Assembly: GCA_024682015.1 (NCBI GenBank) | Contig: JAIKZT010000122.1 | Span: 1-5,846 of the forward strand | Reading direction: 5' to 3' | DNA length: 5,846 nt | Origin: Clostridia bacterium | Lineage (GTDB): Bacteria; Bacillota; Clostridia; Peptostreptococcales; Anaerovoracaceae | In this document: positions 4,941 through 5,846 of the stretch, piece by piece | Numbering within the stretch: the first letter of the stretch is position 1 | Layout of the letters: each line of letters begins with the position of its first letter | The notes under the pieces: generated by a model | Databases searched by the model: none | The model's input: only the letters and a program-made list of their open reading frames with translations | Told to the model about the DNA's origin: nothing | Translations under genes and position numbers: made by a program

Positions 4941-5846
4941 ACCAACGCGTCCGGCTACGACAAGGATACCGCCTTCTTCGACTGCATCTACGTGCAGGAC
5001 GATACGGCCGGCATCTGCTGCTTCCCCGTCTCGGGTGAGTTCAAGATCGGCGACGTGGTCCGGATCAAGGGCTACACCGACTTCTACCAGGCCGAGATGG
5101 AGCTGCAGGTCCAGACCATCGAAACGATCGGCGAGGCTGACCCGATCGAACCCGCCGAAGCAGCGGCAGCGCAGATCAACGATCTGAGCCTGCTCGGCAG
5201 CCTGGTCAGCATCAGCGGCACCGTGGTCTCCTTCGAAAAGGGGAACGACCTCATCCAGACCATCCTGGTGAAGGATGAGGCCGGCGACGTCTGCCGCGTG
5301 TTCATCGACGGTTACATCACGACGGCGCAGGACGTGCAGAACGTGGAGAACGGTGCCGGGATCACGGCGGTCGGCCTCTCCTCCTACGACGATACGTGGA
5401 AGGACGAAGCCTACTTCCCGCGCATCCGCGTGCGCGACCGCGCGGACGTCGTCTGCGAGCCTGTCCCCGAGAAGGAGACGACGCACAGCTCCGGAAGCCA
5501 GAACAAGACGACGAACAGCTTCATCGACGTGAAGGAAGGCGATTACTTCTTCGACGCGGTCGAATGGGCTGCGGCGAAGGGCATCATCGACAGCATCGAG
5601 AACATCGACGAGAACCTCTTCGTGCCGGACTACATCGAATCCCGCGCGGAGTTCGTCACGTTCCTGTGGAAGGCGGCCGGCAAACCGGCAGCCGAGGGCG
5701 AGATGCCCTTCACGGACGTGGCGGAGGATGCGCCATATTACGACGCGGTGCTCTGGGCTTACACCGAAGGCATCACTGCCGGCACGAGCGAGACCGAGTT
5801 CTCGCCCTATCGCGCGGTCAGCCGCGCCATGGCGGTCACCCTGCTC
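4941..5846 (+). pseudogene. Continuation of the surface protein in a shifted frame: OB-fold domains, linker and SLH repeats, open at the window end
   Basis: Reading from 4941 gives 302 uninterrupted residues to the window end. Residues 10-63 (AFFDCIYVQDDTAGICCFPV, then IGDVVRIKGYTDFYQAEMEL) and 85-172 (SISGTVVSF, ILVKDEAGDVCRVFIDGYI, RIRVRDRADV) are two OB-fold-like units of the kind found near the C-terminus of clostridial CehA-type surface proteins. A Thr/Ser/Lys/Glu linker follows (about 173-193). The first SLH repeat is 194-250 (SFIDVKEGDYFFDAVEWA, GIID, LFVPD, SRAEFVTFLWKAAGKP). A second starts at 257 (FTDVAEDAPYYDAVLWAY, GITAG, FSPYRAVSRAMAV) and runs off the edge; a third is usual. SLH repeats bind pyruvylated secondary wall polymer, so the protein was cell-surface anchored. 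No start codon with a ribosome binding site is found near 4941, so this is the displaced 3' part of the preceding fragment, not a separate gene. Confidence 0.8.

Noticed and set aside
3932..4945. Long open frame on the minus strand opposite the surface-protein gene
   Set aside because: Apart from its last 52 codons it is Asp/Val/Gly/Arg-rich with no recognisable domain, and it is complementary to clear coding sequence with family motifs. It stays open because of GC-rich codon bias.

Overview
The window looks like GC-rich DNA (about 60% by eye) from a Gram-positive bacterium, most likely a gut- or rumen-type member of the Clostridia (Bacillota). The reasons are strong GGAGG-type ribosome binding sites, C-terminal S-layer homology (SLH) repeats, a LUD-domain protein with a clostridial-type cysteine tail, and a pseudouridine catabolism pair. 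This assignment is inference; no marker gene is present.

Layout, left to right. (1) Bases 3-662 (+) hold the C-terminal two thirds or so of a serine beta-lactamase-like hydrolase that enters from outside the window. (2) A hairpin at 700-733 separates it from a convergent two-gene minus-strand unit: a 57-residue two-helix membrane protein (1375-1548) followed 17 bases later by a LUD-domain protein (755-1357). (3) The 181-base divergent intergenic region (1549-1729) carries one good candidate promoter for each direction, a 9-bp direct repeat between them, and a palindrome inside the plus-strand promoter spacer. (4) Rightward, psuK (1730-2665) and psuG (2706-3620) form an operon that phosphorylates pseudouridine and splits pseudouridine 5'-phosphate into uracil and ribose 5-phosphate. 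It ends at a strong bidirectional hairpin (3644-3670). (5) The right third is rearranged. A 52-residue C-terminal stub of a YibE/F-like membrane protein on the minus strand is joined head-to-head, near base 3917, to the middle of a large secreted surface protein on the plus strand. That protein has an Ig-like domain, a CehA/McbA-type PHP metallohydrolase, another Ig-like domain, OB-fold domains and SLH repeats.

The surface-protein gene is itself condensed. Most of the metallohydrolase core is missing at an in-frame junction (about 4259-4273). The reading frame then changes at a second junction (about 4937-4943), where the Ig-like domain meets the OB-fold domains. Neither protein can be functional as written. 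The pattern is either a real series of deletions or an assembly/amplification artefact, and it is the most unusual signal in the window.

No tRNA, rRNA, CRISPR array, transposase or phage gene was recognised, and no stretch of more than 300 bases lacks a gene. I found no convincing undescribed defence or mobile system. The points worth checking are the junctions in the right third, the layout of the divergent promoter region, and the LUD/small-membrane-protein pair.
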